Shown here: piece by piece, positions 7,920-15,683 of the stretch
Numbering within the stretch: the stretch's first letter is position 1
Layout of the letters: the number at the start of each line of letters is the position of its first letter
Source: Sphaerotilus uruguayifluvii
Lineage (GTDB): Bacteria; Pseudomonadota; Gammaproteobacteria; Burkholderiales; Burkholderiaceae_C
NCBI RefSeq assembly: GCF_013294065.1
Contig: NZ_JABSNM010000024.1
Coordinates: 1-64,000 of the forward strand
DNA length: 64,000 nt
Direction: 5' to 3'
Notes under the pieces: generated by a model
The model's input: only the letters and a program-made list of their open reading frames with translations
Told to the model about the DNA's origin: nothing
Database searches by the model: none
Program-made: the position numbers and the translations under genes

Positions 7920-8441
7920 TCAGTTCACCCGGACCATCTTGTCGCGCAGCGCCGCCGGCACGTCCTGCAGCAGCACGATCGAGATGCTGCCGTCGGTGGC
8001 GCGGTTGTTGTGGCTCTGCGCGGTGCTGGCGCTCATCTGCGCGGAGATGGCGTCCGGCGACAGCGTGTACATGCTGCCGCTCAGCGGGTCGACGACGAAC
8101 CAGCCGATCAGGCCGCCGAACAGGAAGTTGCCCGCCAGATACCAGCCGTTGGGCGCCGAAGTGACCGGGATGGTCTGGGTCTGATAGCCGTCCTTCGTGA
8201 TCACGACCTTGAAGCTCTTGCCGCCCCAGTAGCGGCCGGTGCTCTTGGGCAGCGTCACCGAGGTCGGGGTGCGGCCGCGGAAGATCTCGGTGCCGCCCTC
8301 GTCGGTGATCGAGATCGAGGCGTCGCTGGGCGTGCTGGCGATCGGGACGAGCTGGGTCGGCTGGCCCATGATGGTGGCGCAGGCCGACAGCGACAGGGCC
8401 AGCGCGATGGCCGACAGGGTGCGCAGGGGGGACGAGATCAT
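7920..8441 (-). CDS. PEGA-like outer-membrane lipoprotein
   Basis: A 173-residue protein starting at the ATG at 8439-8441, giving a signal peptide with lipobox LSAC (AIALALSLSAC). After ATIMGQPTQLVPI comes a PEGA-like repeat: STPSDASISITDEGGTEIFRGRTPTSVTL, then FKVVITKDGYQTQTIPV. A glycine-rich hydrophobic segment (GNFLFGGLIGWFVVDP) and a small C-terminal domain follow. Such proteins resemble YceK/PEGA lipoproteins that bind envelope polymers; the actual ligand is unknown. Single gene, separated from neighbours by about 300 bp on each side. Confidence 0.65.
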   Translation of the reverse strand: MISSPLRTLSAIALALSLSACATIMGQPTQLVPIASTPSDASISITDEGGTEIFRGRTPTSVTLPKSTGRYWGGKSFKVVITKDGYQTQTIPVTSAPNGWYLAGNFLFGGLIGWFVVDPLSGSMYTLSPDAISAQMSASTAQSHNNRATDGSISIVLLQDVPAALRDKMVRVN

Positions 8442-8610
8442 GTGATGCAGGCGTGAAGTCAATGCGTTTCTCCGCGATCGATCCGCAGCCGACGACGCGG
8501 CCACCGCGGAGCCCGGCAGCCGGCATCGCAAGCCCGCCAGGATCGCCGGCCCGCACGCACGCCGCGCAGGCCCCACGCCACCGCCCGCGCGCAGACACGC
8601 CGGCGGCCTT

Positions 8611-8633
8611 CATGCCGGCGGGGCGCCGGCATG
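8611..8633. repeat. Perfect intergenic hairpin
   Basis: CATGCCGGC and GCCGGCATG form a perfect 9-bp stem around a 5-nt loop. It sits in the 317-bp gap (8442-8758) within the leader of the PEGA-like lipoprotein gene, between the repeat-copy promoter candidate and the start codon. It could be a regulatory hairpin in the 5' UTR or a REP-like unit; no T-run follows. No gene is seen in this gap. Confidence 0.45.
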
Positions 8634-8662
8634 TCCTCCCTGATGGACTTGTTATCTTCTGG

Positions 8663-8708
8663 AATCAGCGATCGAGCTTAGCCATTCGATAGCTGAACGT
8701 AAACAATC
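8663..8708 (-). repeat. Upstream element, copy 2 (shared with 7816-7861)
   Basis: The partner of 7816-7861: 37 of 46 identical positions. Minus-strand reading gives TTGTTT, then after 18 nt GCTAAG, comparable to TTGTTC/GATAAG in copy 1. It lies 222 nt upstream of the PEGA-like lipoprotein start. A 7-bp hairpin (CGTCCCC / GGGGACG, 8718-8740) flanks it on the side of the anti-sigma gene, as in the first copy, so a whole terminator-promoter spacer seems to have been duplicated or conserved. Confidence 0.55.
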
Positions 8709-8717
8709 GTGAAGCGT

Positions 8718-8740
8718 CGTCCCCCATGAACGCGGGGACG
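8718..8740 (-). terminator. Hairpin after the anti-sigma factor gene
   Basis: A 7-bp stem, CGTCCCC (8718-8724) and GGGGACG (8734-8740), 18 nt beyond the stop of the minus-strand anti-sigma gene. No clear T-run follows, so termination efficiency is uncertain. It shares the CCCCATGAAC loop context with the hairpin at 7870-7894. Confidence 0.35.
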
Positions 8741-8758
8741 CGCAGTGGCTGCGCGACC

Positions 8759-9502
8759 TCAGCCCTGCAACTGCACCGCCCGGCCGACGTACAGGATCGG
8801 CCCGGTCGGGCGGCCGATCGGCGAGCCGCCCTCGGGCTCGAGGGTGATCTCGAAGAGCTGTTCGGGGCGCAGGTCGGGCAGGCGCTCGAGCGGCAGCTCG
8901 ATGGCGCCGCCCGCGTCGGTGCGCACCAGGCCCAGCGAGCTGGGGCCGGCGGCGCCGGGGGCCTTGGTCCAGAACTGCAGCGTGCGGCCCGGCGGCGGCG
9001 CCTGGGGCGGCACGACCGGGCGCAGCCGCAGCCGGCCCTGCCCCGCCGCGTCGACCCGCACCTCGACCACCCAGCCGTTGCCGCCGCCCTGCGGCGCCTG
9101 CAGCACCGCGACGAACTGCTGCTGCGCGGCCGGCGGCGCCATCAGCCGCGGCACCAGCCCCGAGCCCAGCAGCACGCAGCCGGCCAGCGCCAGCCCGCTG
9201 AGCGACTGCCACAGGCCCAGGCGCTGCCACCAGGGCGGCGTCGCGGCCGGGGCACGCGCGGCGGCGGCCCCCGGCGACAGGCGCGCCTCGATGCGCCGCC
9301 ACAGCCCGGCCGAGGGCTCGGCCGGCGCCACCCGGGCGCTTAGCGCCAGGAAGCGGTCCTGCCAGTGCGCGACCTCGGCGCGCAGCGCGGCGTCACCGCC
9401 GAGCGCCCGCTCGAAGGCCTCGCGCTCGTCCGGCGCCAGCGTGCCCAGCACGTATTCGCCCGCGGCGGCGCTGCGGTCCTCGGGGGTCTGCAGATTCAGC
9501 AT
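8759..9502 (-). CDS. Anti-sigma factor, RskA family
   Basis: A 247-residue membrane-anchored anti-sigma factor from the ATG at 9500-9502. The N-terminal zinc-less anti-sigma domain shows the family pattern AAGEYVLGTLAPDEREAFERAL and VAHWQDRFLALS, ending WRRIEARL (to about residue 80). One membrane helix follows (SLSGLALAGCVLLGSGLVP), then the periplasmic RskA C-terminal domain with GRTLQFWTKAP and FEITLEPEGGSPIGRPTGPILYVG. The start overlaps the sigma gene stop by 7 nt (ATGCTGA). Family role: it sequesters the cognate ECF sigma until a periplasmic signal triggers proteolysis. Confidence 0.85.
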   Translation of the reverse strand: MLNLQTPEDRSAAAGEYVLGTLAPDEREAFERALGGDAALRAEVAHWQDRFLALSARVAPAEPSAGLWRRIEARLSPGAAAARAPAATPPWWQRLGLWQSLSGLALAGCVLLGSGLVPRLMAPPAAQQQFVAVLQAPQGGGNGWVVEVRVDAAGQGRLRLRPVVPPQAPPPGRTLQFWTKAPGAAGPSSLGLVRTDAGGAIELPLERLPDLRPEQLFEITLEPEGGSPIGRPTGPILYVGRAVQLQG

Positions 9503-10083
9503 GGGGACAGGCACTCCCTCAGCGCCAGCAGGCTGCGGCGGATCCACGACTTGACCGAACCCAGCGGCGCCCCCAGCCGGGTGGCGATCTGCTCGTGGGT
9601 GTAGCCATCGACATAGGCATGCACGACGCAGGCGCGCGGGCGCTCCTCCAGCCGGTCGAGGCAGCGCTCGAGGCCGGCGGTGTCGAGGCCGCGGTCCTCG
9701 CCGTCGGGTGCGGTGGCGGACTGCAGGCGGTCCGACAGGCCGGCCAGATCCTCCGGATCGACCGCGACCGTCTCGACGCCACGGCCGCCGCGCACCGCGC
9801 GCAGCGCCTGGTGGCGCACCACGGTGTAGATCCAGCCCCGGCCGGAGCCCAGCGCCGCATCGAAGGTGGCAGCGCGCTGCCAGACCTGCAGGAAGGCGTC
9901 CTGCAGCACGTCCTCGGCCAGCGCGTCGTCGCGCACGATGCGCCGCACCACGCCGAGCAGCCAGCGGCCCTCGTGCTCGTAGAGCATGCGCAGCGCGAAG
10001 CGCTCGCCGCGGGCGCAGGCCTGCAGCGCGGCATCATGGTCGAGGGTCGGGGCGGCGGCAGCGGAGGCGGCGGCAGGGGGCAA
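9496..10083 (-). CDS. ECF sigma factor (SigK-like)
   Basis: A 195-residue extracytoplasmic-function sigma factor. Region 2 is LRMLYEHEGRWLLGVVRRIVRDDALAEDVLQDAFLQVWQ (about residues 31-70), with the core-binding VLQDAF motif. Region 4 is YVDGYTHEQIATRLGAPLGSVKSWIRRSL near the C terminus. It is paired with an RskA-type anti-sigma encoded in an overlapping frame downstream, the standard SigK-RskA arrangement. A DUF3455 lipoprotein gene lies 112 nt upstream on the same strand and could be a target or sensor. The N terminus is alanine-rich and its exact start is uncertain. Confidence 0.88.
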   Translation of the reverse strand: MPPAAASAAAAPTLDHDAALQACARGERFALRMLYEHEGRWLLGVVRRIVRDDALAEDVLQDAFLQVWQRAATFDAALGSGRGWIYTVVRHQALRAVRGGRGVETVAVDPEDLAGLSDRLQSATAPDGEDRGLDTAGLERCLDRLEERPRACVVHAYVDGYTHEQIATRLGAPLGSVKSWIRRSLLALRECLSPC

Positions 10084-10195
10084 GGGCGGTCCTTTCGATC
10101 TCGGCAGCGGCGTCGGACCATTCTGCGAGAGGGGACGACCCAGGACACCGGGCCACGGCCGCCGGCCGTCAGCCGCCTGGGGGCATTCGCCCGGC

Positions 10196-10798
10196 TCAGG
10201 CGCCCGGCTTCCAGAAGATGTAGTCGGCCTGGTACTGCACCACCTGGCGCTGGCCGGTCTGGCCCTCGCCGCAGGCCATCGCCGGCGCCACGCCGCCGCG
10301 GGTGGCCACGCGCTGGATGTAGCTCACGCCCTCGAGCACGCCGCGGCCGGTGGCCGGATTGGCCTTGACGAGCTGCAGCGGGATGTTGCCGGCCGCGGCG
10401 GGCACCAGCCCGACCTGCGTGCCGGTCAGCGCCGAGCCGTCGTCCGAGGCCCAGGTCGCCGGCGGGCCGAAGTAGCGGCCCAGCTTCATGCCGCTGCGGC
10501 TGCGCAGCTCGGCGTCCGGGCCGACGAAGACCCACTCGAACGCGCCCGGCGTGCCGGCCTTGGCGCGGCATTCGTAGGTGATCTGGCCGACGCCGACGGT
10601 TTCCCAGGCGACGCGGTGGCCGGCGGGCACCTGCACCGGCGTCGGCAGCCCGGCCTGCGAGGCGGCGGTCATCGAGGTGGTCGCGCTGGCGGTCATCGGC
10701 GCGGAGGTCGACGAGCAGGCGGCCAGGCCGGCGCTCAGCAGCACGGCAGCGGCAAAGGCAAGGCGGCGGGCATCGGCGGGGTGACGGTTGGCGTTCAT
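10196..10798 (-). CDS. DUF3455 domain lipoprotein
   Basis: A 200-residue protein starting at the ATG at 10796-10798, chosen for the signal peptide with lipobox LAAC (LLSAGLAAC). The DUF3455 domain covers the rest: VPAGHRVAWETVGVGQITYECRA, then FVGPDAELRSRSGMKLGRYFGPPATWAS, then QRVATRGGVAPAMAC and a QYQADYIFWKP end. DUF3455 proteins are secreted and of unknown function. Here it sits just upstream of the ECF sigma/anti-sigma pair on the same strand, suggesting a shared envelope-stress regulon. The stop is at 10196. Confidence 0.8.
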   Translation of the reverse strand: MNANRHPADARRLAFAAAVLLSAGLAACSSTSAPMTASATTSMTAASQAGLPTPVQVPAGHRVAWETVGVGQITYECRAKAGTPGAFEWVFVGPDAELRSRSGMKLGRYFGPPATWASDDGSALTGTQVGLVPAAAGNIPLQLVKANPATGRGVLEGVSYIQRVATRGGVAPAMACGEGQTGQRQVVQYQADYIFWKPGA

Positions 10799-10915
10799 GG
10801 CAGGGCTCCCGGAGGCGAGTGGATGGATCGGAGAGCCGTCGGCGCCGGGCTGGCGACGATCGTCTCTTCTTCCACTAGCCCGGCCGGCGCCGGACGGATG
10901 CAGCCGGAGGCAAGG

Positions 10916-10931
10916 CATATGAAACAATATG
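10916..10931. promoter_or_regulatory. Small dyad in the divergent intergenic region
   Basis: CATAT and ATATG arms (10916-10920, 10927-10931) around GAAACA form the only AT-rich spot in the 257-bp gap between the divergent DUF3455 and DUF2189 genes. It could be a regulator site or part of a promoter. Nothing else is recognisable in 10799-11055. Confidence 0.25.
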
Positions 10932-11055
10932 TGTCCTTGGTCGCATCCCGACTTCTGGCGAACCCGGTGGTGCGACGCCGGACGGCGTCCTAGCATCGGC
11001 GCACCGCCGGCTCGCACGGGGCGGCCGGCCTGTCTGCCCGCAGGAGATCCGCACC

Positions 11056-11853
11056 ATGGCTCATGTCGCACATGTCACCGGTCACCTTCCGCGTCACGCC
11101 CATGAGGCGAGCGACGCACCCGCCGTCCGCAGCGTCGCGGTCGGGCAGCCGCTGCGATGGCTGCGCCGCGGCTGGGAGGACCTGTCGCATCACCCGGCCG
11201 CCAGCCTCGCCGGCGGCCTGGCGGTCGGGGCGCTCGGCGCGGTGCTGCTGGTGGCCAGCCGCAGCACGCCGCACCTGGCGCCGGCGCTGGTCGGCGGCTT
11301 CCTGCTGATCGCGCCGCTGGCGGCGCTGCCGTTCCACGCGCTGTCGCGCCAGCGTCTGGCCGGCCAGCGACCCGACCTGGGCGAGGCGCTGGCCGACGGC
11401 GGACGCAATGCCGGCTCGCTGGCACTGTTCGGACTGCTGCTGGCGATCGCCTTCCTGGCCTGGGAGCGGGTCGGCGCGGTGAGCTTCGCGCTGCTCTACG
11501 GCGGCCTGGTGCCGGACCTGTCGAACCTGCTGTTCGACGTGCTGCTGTCGGGCCGCTACGCCGCGCTGGCCGTCGCCTTCGTCGGCATCGGCGCGCTGTT
11601 CGCGGCCGGGGTGTTCGCGATCGGGGTGGTGTCGGTGCCGATGCTGCTCGACCGCGAGGACAGCGACCTGGTCGGCGCGATCGCCACCAGCGTGCGCGCC
11701 TGCCGCGCCAGCCCGGCGGCGATGCTGCTGTGGGCGGCGCTGATCGTCGCGCTGATGGCGATCGGCTACGCGACCGCGCTGCTCGGGCTGGTCGTGATCT
11801 TCCCGCTGCTCGGCCACGCGAGCTGGCACGCCTACCGCGATCTGGTGGAGTGA
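11056..11853 (+). CDS. DUF2189 family inner-membrane protein
   Basis: A 265-residue polytopic membrane protein. After a hydrophilic N terminus (PLRWLRRGWEDLSHHPAASL), at least six hydrophobic segments follow, for example LVGGFLLIAPLAALPFHALS, LALFGLLLAIAFLAWERVG, ALAVAFVGIGALFAAGVFAIGVV and the last WAALIVALMAIGYATALLGLVVIFPLLGH, ending WHAYRDLVE. The pattern GW.DL..hP, a central fxlGxG and the final HAxWHAYRDL is typical of DUF2189. Function unknown; related proteins are sometimes near cytochrome oxidase genes, but no such genes are here. Monocistronic, ending at a strong bidirectional terminator. Confidence 0.8.
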   Translation: MAHVAHVTGHLPRHAHEASDAPAVRSVAVGQPLRWLRRGWEDLSHHPAASLAGGLAVGALGAVLLVASRSTPHLAPALVGGFLLIAPLAALPFHALSRQRLAGQRPDLGEALADGGRNAGSLALFGLLLAIAFLAWERVGAVSFALLYGGLVPDLSNLLFDVLLSGRYAALAVAFVGIGALFAAGVFAIGVVSVPMLLDREDSDLVGAIATSVRACRASPAAMLLWAALIVALMAIGYATALLGLVVIFPLLGHASWHAYRDLVE

Positions 11854-11867
11854 GGGCCCGAAAGGAC

Positions 11868-11894
11868 AGAAGGCCGTGCAGTGCACGGCCTTCT
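11868..11894. terminator. Bidirectional terminator hairpin
   Basis: A perfect 13-bp inverted repeat, AGAAGGCCGTGCA (11868-11880) and TGCACGGCCTTCT (11882-11894), separated by one base. It lies between the convergent DUF2189 and RRM genes and would fold in transcripts from either side. T-runs are short, but the stem is very stable. Confidence 0.7.
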
Positions 11895-11935
11895 GGTCGC
11901 GCCCGGACCACGCCGGGCGACAGGGGAGCAGTCGC

Positions 11936-12250
11936 TCAGTAGCTGCTGCGACGGTTGCCGCCGCCGAAGCCGCCGCCACCGAAGCCGCCGGCCGGACGGG
12001 CTTCGCGGGGGCGAGCCTCGTTGACGACCAGGGCGCGGCCGCCGAAGGACTGGCCGTGCATGCCGGTGATGGCGCTGCGGGCTTCCTCGCCCGAGCCCAT
12101 CTCGACAAAGCCGAAGCCCTTGGAGCGGCCCGTCTCGCGGTCGGTCATGACCTTGGCCGATGCGACATCGCCGAAGCGCGCGAAATGCTCGCGCAGATCT
12201 TCGTCGCGCATCGTGTAGGGCAGATTGCCGACGTAGAGCTTGTTGTCCAT
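11936..12250 (-). CDS. Glycine-rich RRM RNA-binding protein
   Basis: A 104-residue protein with a single RNA-recognition motif: RNP2 LYVGNL (residues 5-10), RNP1 KGFGFVEM (about 44-51) and the final strand ALVVNEARPRE, followed by a Gly/Arg-rich tail (GGFGGGGFGGGNRRSSY). Bacterial RRM proteins of this type (Rbp family) bind single-stranded RNA and are often cold-induced. It follows infA on the same strand with a 99-nt gap, consistent with one transcript for translation at low temperature. Confidence 0.88.
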   Translation of the reverse strand: MDNKLYVGNLPYTMRDEDLREHFARFGDVASAKVMTDRETGRSKGFGFVEMGSGEEARSAITGMHGQSFGGRALVVNEARPREARPAGGFGGGGFGGGNRRSSY

Positions 12251-12349
12251 GATGGACCCTTTCAGAAACGCCGCGGGATGTCTCGACCTGCCGCGGCAGC
12301 CAGGTCATTCACGACCGTCTCCAGCGCCAGCCGGAGCTCGGGTCGTTGT

Positions 12350-12613
12350 TCAGAAGCGCCGGCGCGGAGCGGACGGCGCGCCACCGGAGCGCTGCTCCAG
12401 GTGACGGAAGGTGATGCGACCCTTGTTCAGGTCGTAGGGCGACAGCTCGAGCGAGACCTTGTCGCCCGCCAGGATGCGGATGTGGTGCTTGCGCATCTTG
12501 CCGCCGGTGTAGGCGATGAGGCTGTGCCCGTTCTCGAGCTTCACGCGGAAACGCGAGTCGGGCAGCACTTCCTCGACCTCGCCGCGCATTTCGATGAGTT
12601 CTTCCTTGGCCAT
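12350..12613 (-). CDS. infA: Translation initiation factor IF-1
   Basis: An 87-residue OB-fold protein: [20 protein letters not shown] then [50 protein letters not shown], the standard IF-1 S1-like domain that binds the 30S A site. It has about 15 extra C-terminal residues ([12 protein letters not shown]) beyond the usual 72. It is not in a ribosomal-protein operon, so this is probably the second, stand-alone infA copy common in Burkholderiales. It is paired with an RRM gene and preceded by a leader of more than 500 nt. Confidence 0.9.
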   Translation of the reverse strand: MAKEELIEMRGEVEEVLPDSRFRVKLENGHSLIAYTGGKMRKHHIRILAGDKVSLELSPYDLNKGRITFRHLEQRSGGAPSAPRRRF

Positions 12614-12653
12614 GAGCAGAATTCCTGTGCAGTGGCGCCCCGTCCTGAATCGT

Positions 12654-12890
12654 TCAGGCCGGCAGCGCGGGTTGGTGGAGGTATCCCAGGCCCTGGTCCA
12701 TCGCGTACTGCGAGGCGGCCTCGGATGTCGGGAACAGCGGGACGAAGCGGAAGACCCGGTCGTGGGTCTCGCTGCCGTGGCCGCTGCGAATGGAAAGCGA
12801 TGCCGCGAACCGGCCGCAGTCGGTCGGTCTGGAGGAGGGGGACAGAACGAACCGGCCCACCGTGCGGAGATCAGAAGAAGATGGAATCAA
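12654..12890 (-). CDS. Possible small hypothetical protein upstream of infA
   Basis: A 78-codon frame with a TTG start. Only the C-terminal half looks protein-like: [31 protein letters not shown] resembles short conserved proteins in which a helix ([14 protein letters not shown]) follows a strand. The N-terminal half is serine/arginine-rich and may not be translated. It would be co-transcribed with infA and the RRM gene. No family is recognised, and the frame could be spurious. Confidence 0.33.
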   Translation of the reverse strand: MIPSSSDLRTVGRFVLSPSSRPTDCGRFAASLSIRSGHGSETHDRVFRFVPLFPTSEAASQYAMDQGLGYLHQPALPA

Positions 12891-13160
12891 GAAACGGGCG
12901 CAGCAGCGGTGCTGCCTGCGCGAGGACTGCCTGGAACGTTCGGCAGGACTGCCCGACGAGGGGCAGATCAGGGTCCCGAGTCACGCCCTCTGCATCAGCC
13001 GGGGACGACAGGAGTCGGGATCGATGTACCAGACGGAGCTTGCCTGGAGGGGCCGCACGACCCGGAACCGGGACGGTGCCGCCGAGGACGCAAGGCCCAT
13101 GCGGGCCCGCAGTGCGACAGAATGCTGCTGAGGTAAGCGGAACGGCAACAATCAGCTCGC

Positions 13161-13191
13161 ACTATAGCACGAGGCGTGCCCGATGCACGCC
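13161..13191 (-). promoter_or_regulatory. Probable promoter of the infA-RRM operon with adjacent hairpin
   Basis: On the minus strand an extended -10, TGCTATAGT (hexamer at 13161-13166), lies in an imperfect palindrome CTCGTGCTATAGTGCGAG. No good -35 is present, but a perfect 7-bp hairpin (GGCGTGC / GCACGCC, 13173-13191) covers that region and could be the ychF terminator or an operator. Transcription from here would give infA a 5' leader of about 540 nt. Positions 12891-13160 hold no gene that I can support. Confidence 0.45.
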
Positions 13192-13268
13192 CCGTGACCG
13201 GATGACCCTGAAACAGGATCCCGGAAACGATCGATCCGCACGCCGGACGGCCGGTCGCGCGGCAGCAA

Positions 13269-14363
13269 TCAGACGTTGAACAGGAAGTTCATCACGTCGC
13301 CGTCCTTGACGACGTATTCCTTGCCTTCGGCGCGCATCTTGCCGGCGTCCTTGGCGCCCTGCTCGCCGCCGAACTTGATGAAGTCCTCGTAGGCGATGGT
13401 CTGGGCGCGGATGAAGCCGCGCTCGAAGTCGCCGTGGATGACGCCGGCAGCCTGCGGCGCGGTGTCGCCGACGCGGATGGTCCAGGCGCGCACTTCCTTC
13501 ACGCCCGCGGTGAAGTAGGTCTGCAGGCCCAGCAGCTTGAAGCCGGCGCGGATCAGGCGGTTCAGGCCCGGCTCGTCCTGGCCCATCTCGGCCAGGAACA
13601 TCGCGCGGTCCTCGTCCTCCATCTCGGCCAGCTCGCTCTCGGTCTTGGCGCAGATGGCCACGACCTCGCCCTTCTGGGCGGCGGCGTATTCCTTCAGGCG
13701 GTCCAGGAAGGGGTTGTTCTCGAAGCCGGTCTCGGAGACGTTGCCGACGAACATCGCCGGCTTGGCGGTGATCAGGCACAGCGGCTTGAGCAGCACCAGC
13801 TCTTCCTTGCTGAAGTCGATCGAGCGCACCGGGCGGGCCTGGTCCAGCGCGGCCTGGCACTTCTCGAGCACCTTGACCAGCGCGGCGGCGTCCTTGTCGT
13901 TGCCCGAGCGCGCGGCCTTCAGCGAACGCTGCAGCGTCTTCTCGACGGTGCCCAGGTCGGCCAGGCACAGCTCGGTCTGGATCACCTCGATGTCGGCGAT
14001 CGGGTCGACCCGGCCGGCGACGTGGATGACGTTGTCGTCCTCGAAGCAGCGCACGACGTTGACGATCGCGTCGGTCTCGCGGATGTGGCTGAGGAACTGG
14101 TTGCCCAGGCCTTCACCCTTGGACGCGCCCGCCACCAGGCCGGCGATGTCCACGAACTCGACGATGGCCGGCAGGATGCGCTCGGGCTTGACCACCTCGG
14201 CCAGCTTCGCCAGACGCGGATCGGGCACCTCGACCACGCCGACATTGGGCTCGATGGTGCAGAACGGATAGTTCTCGGCGGCGATGCCGGCCTTGGTCAG
14301 GGCGTTGAAGAGGGTGGACTTGCCGACGTTGGGCAGACCGACGATGCCGCACTTGAGGCTCAT
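13269..14363 (-). CDS. ychF: Redox-regulated ATPase YchF (Obg-like)
   Basis: A 364-residue universally conserved P-loop ATPase of the Obg family that binds ribosomes and the proteasome-like machinery and affects oxidative-stress responses. Visible: G1 [14 protein letters not shown] (8-21), switch [22 protein letters not shown], and NxxE in place of NKxD, giving ATP preference. A TGS domain follows near residue 280 ([15 protein letters not shown], then the C-terminal [19 protein letters not shown]). Length is exactly that of the family. Start [14 protein letters not shown]. Stand-alone, with 119 bp separating it from the HPP gene upstream. Confidence 0.95.
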   Translation of the reverse strand: MSLKCGIVGLPNVGKSTLFNALTKAGIAAENYPFCTIEPNVGVVEVPDPRLAKLAEVVKPERILPAIVEFVDIAGLVAGASKGEGLGNQFLSHIRETDAIVNVVRCFEDDNVIHVAGRVDPIADIEVIQTELCLADLGTVEKTLQRSLKAARSGNDKDAAALVKVLEKCQAALDQARPVRSIDFSKEELVLLKPLCLITAKPAMFVGNVSETGFENNPFLDRLKEYAAAQKGEVVAICAKTESELAEMEDEDRAMFLAEMGQDEPGLNRLIRAGFKLLGLQTYFTAGVKEVRAWTIRVGDTAPQAAGVIHGDFERGFIRAQTIAYEDFIKFGGEQGAKDAGKMRAEGKEYVVKDGDVMNFLFNV

Positions 14364-14482
14364 GTGGATTTCCTTGTGGATCAGGGACTTGCTGCACCAT
14401 CGAGCCGAACGTCGGCATCACCGGGGTGCGCGTTCGGGTGAACGGGCCGGGGCGGGGACGGGAGGTCCGCCGGCAGGCAGTC

Positions 14483-15658
14483 TCAGTCGCGGATTGTAAT
14501 GACCCGGGCCCCCGGCGAAGCCAGCGCGGCGACCAGATCGGCCTGCGTCAGCATGCCCATCAGCCGGTTGCCCGGACCGATGATCGGCAGGTGGTGATGG
14601 CCGCCGGCCGAGAACAGCGGCACCAGATCGGCCAGCGGCCGCTCGGCGCTGACCACGCGCACCTTGCGCGTCATGATCTGGCCGACGACCTCGGGCTTGT
14701 CCGAGCGCGGCCCCGGCGTGGGCTGCAGCAGGCGCTTGAGCCGGCCCTCGATGCCGTCGAGGCCGCCCGGGCGGTCGTCGAGCCCGGCATGGCGCAGGAA
14801 GTCGGCCTGCGTGACGATGCCGACCAGATGGCGGTAGCGGTCCACCACCGGCAGCGCCTTGATGCGGTGGCGGCGCATCAGCGCCCAGGCCTCCTGCAGC
14901 GAGGTGCCGAACTCGACGGCGTGCGGATCGGGCGTCATCAGGTCGCGGCAGCGCAGGGTCTGCATGCGACGGCGATGGGCCTGTTCCTGCGCCGCGCGGA
15001 CCAGTTCGCCCAGATCGTCGCGCGGCACGTCGAGCACCTGGTTGTAGCGGGCCAGCACCGCGTCGAGATCGGCCTCGGCGAAGGTCTCCAGCGTCGACGG
15101 CGGGGCCGCGGCCGGCGTCGCCACATGCGGATAGCGCCGCCCGGTGGCGGTGTTGTAGATCACGCCCGCGGCCACCAGCAGGACCGAGTTCAGCGCCACC
15201 GGCGCCAGCACCACGCGCCAGTCGGACGCCCCGACCAGCACCATCAGCAACGCCGCGGCCCCGCCCGGCGGGTGCAGGCTGCGCGTGAGCAGCATCAGCG
15301 CGATCGCCCCGGCCACCGCCAGCGCCGCGGCCAGTTCGGGCTGGTGCGGCAGGGCCCGCACGCAGGCCACGCCGAAGGCCGCCGACACGGTGTTGCCGAC
15401 GACCACCGCCCACGGCTGCGCCAGCGGACTGGCCGGCACCGCGAAGATCAGCACGGTGCTGGCCCCGATCGGGGCCACCAGCCAGGGCCAGGGCGCGCCC
15501 CAGGGCGCCAGCAGATGGCTGAGCCAGGCCGCCAGCCCCAGGCCCAGCCCGGCGCCGCACACCACCCGCAGACGCTCGCGCCGGTCGATGGCCATGCCGA
15601 CGGGGCGCCACAGCCCGGGAAGCCGCTCGCGCAGCACGCGCTTCATGTCGATCCGCAT
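14483..15658 (-). CDS. HPP-family membrane protein with CBS domain pair
   Basis: A 391-residue protein. Residues about 25-170 form the HPP integral-membrane domain (four hydrophobic segments), with the signature SLHPPGGAAALLMVL. After a linker (about 175-240) come two CBS domains: LMTPDPHAVEFGTSLQEAWALMRRHRIKALPVVD...VGIVTQADFL and IMTRKVRVVSAERPLADLVPLF...LPIIGPGNRLMGMLTQADLV. HPP proteins are linked to nitrite/anion transport in plastids; CBS pairs sense adenine nucleotides. The bacterial substrate is unknown. Monocistronic between ychF and a MOSC gene. Confidence 0.88.
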   Translation of the reverse strand: MRIDMKRVLRERLPGLWRPVGMAIDRRERLRVVCGAGLGLGLAAWLSHLLAPWGAPWPWLVAPIGASTVLIFAVPASPLAQPWAVVVGNTVSAAFGVACVRALPHQPELAAALAVAGAIALMLLTRSLHPPGGAAALLMVLVGASDWRVVLAPVALNSVLLVAAGVIYNTATGRRYPHVATPAAAPPSTLETFAEADLDAVLARYNQVLDVPRDDLGELVRAAQEQAHRRRMQTLRCRDLMTPDPHAVEFGTSLQEAWALMRRHRIKALPVVDRYRHLVGIVTQADFLRHAGLDDRPGGLDGIEGRLKRLLQPTPGPRSDKPEVVGQIMTRKVRVVSAERPLADLVPLFSAGGHHHLPIIGPGNRLMGMLTQADLVAALASPGARVITIRD

Positions 15659-15683
15659 GGAGAGTAGCGACTCGTGCCGGAAC

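Noticed and set aside
10990..12108. Minus-strand open frame of 372 codons antisense to the DUF2189 gene
   Set aside because: Composition is Arg/Gln/Ala-rich, without a domain, and crosses the bidirectional terminator; the plus-strand DUF2189 frame has clear membrane helices.
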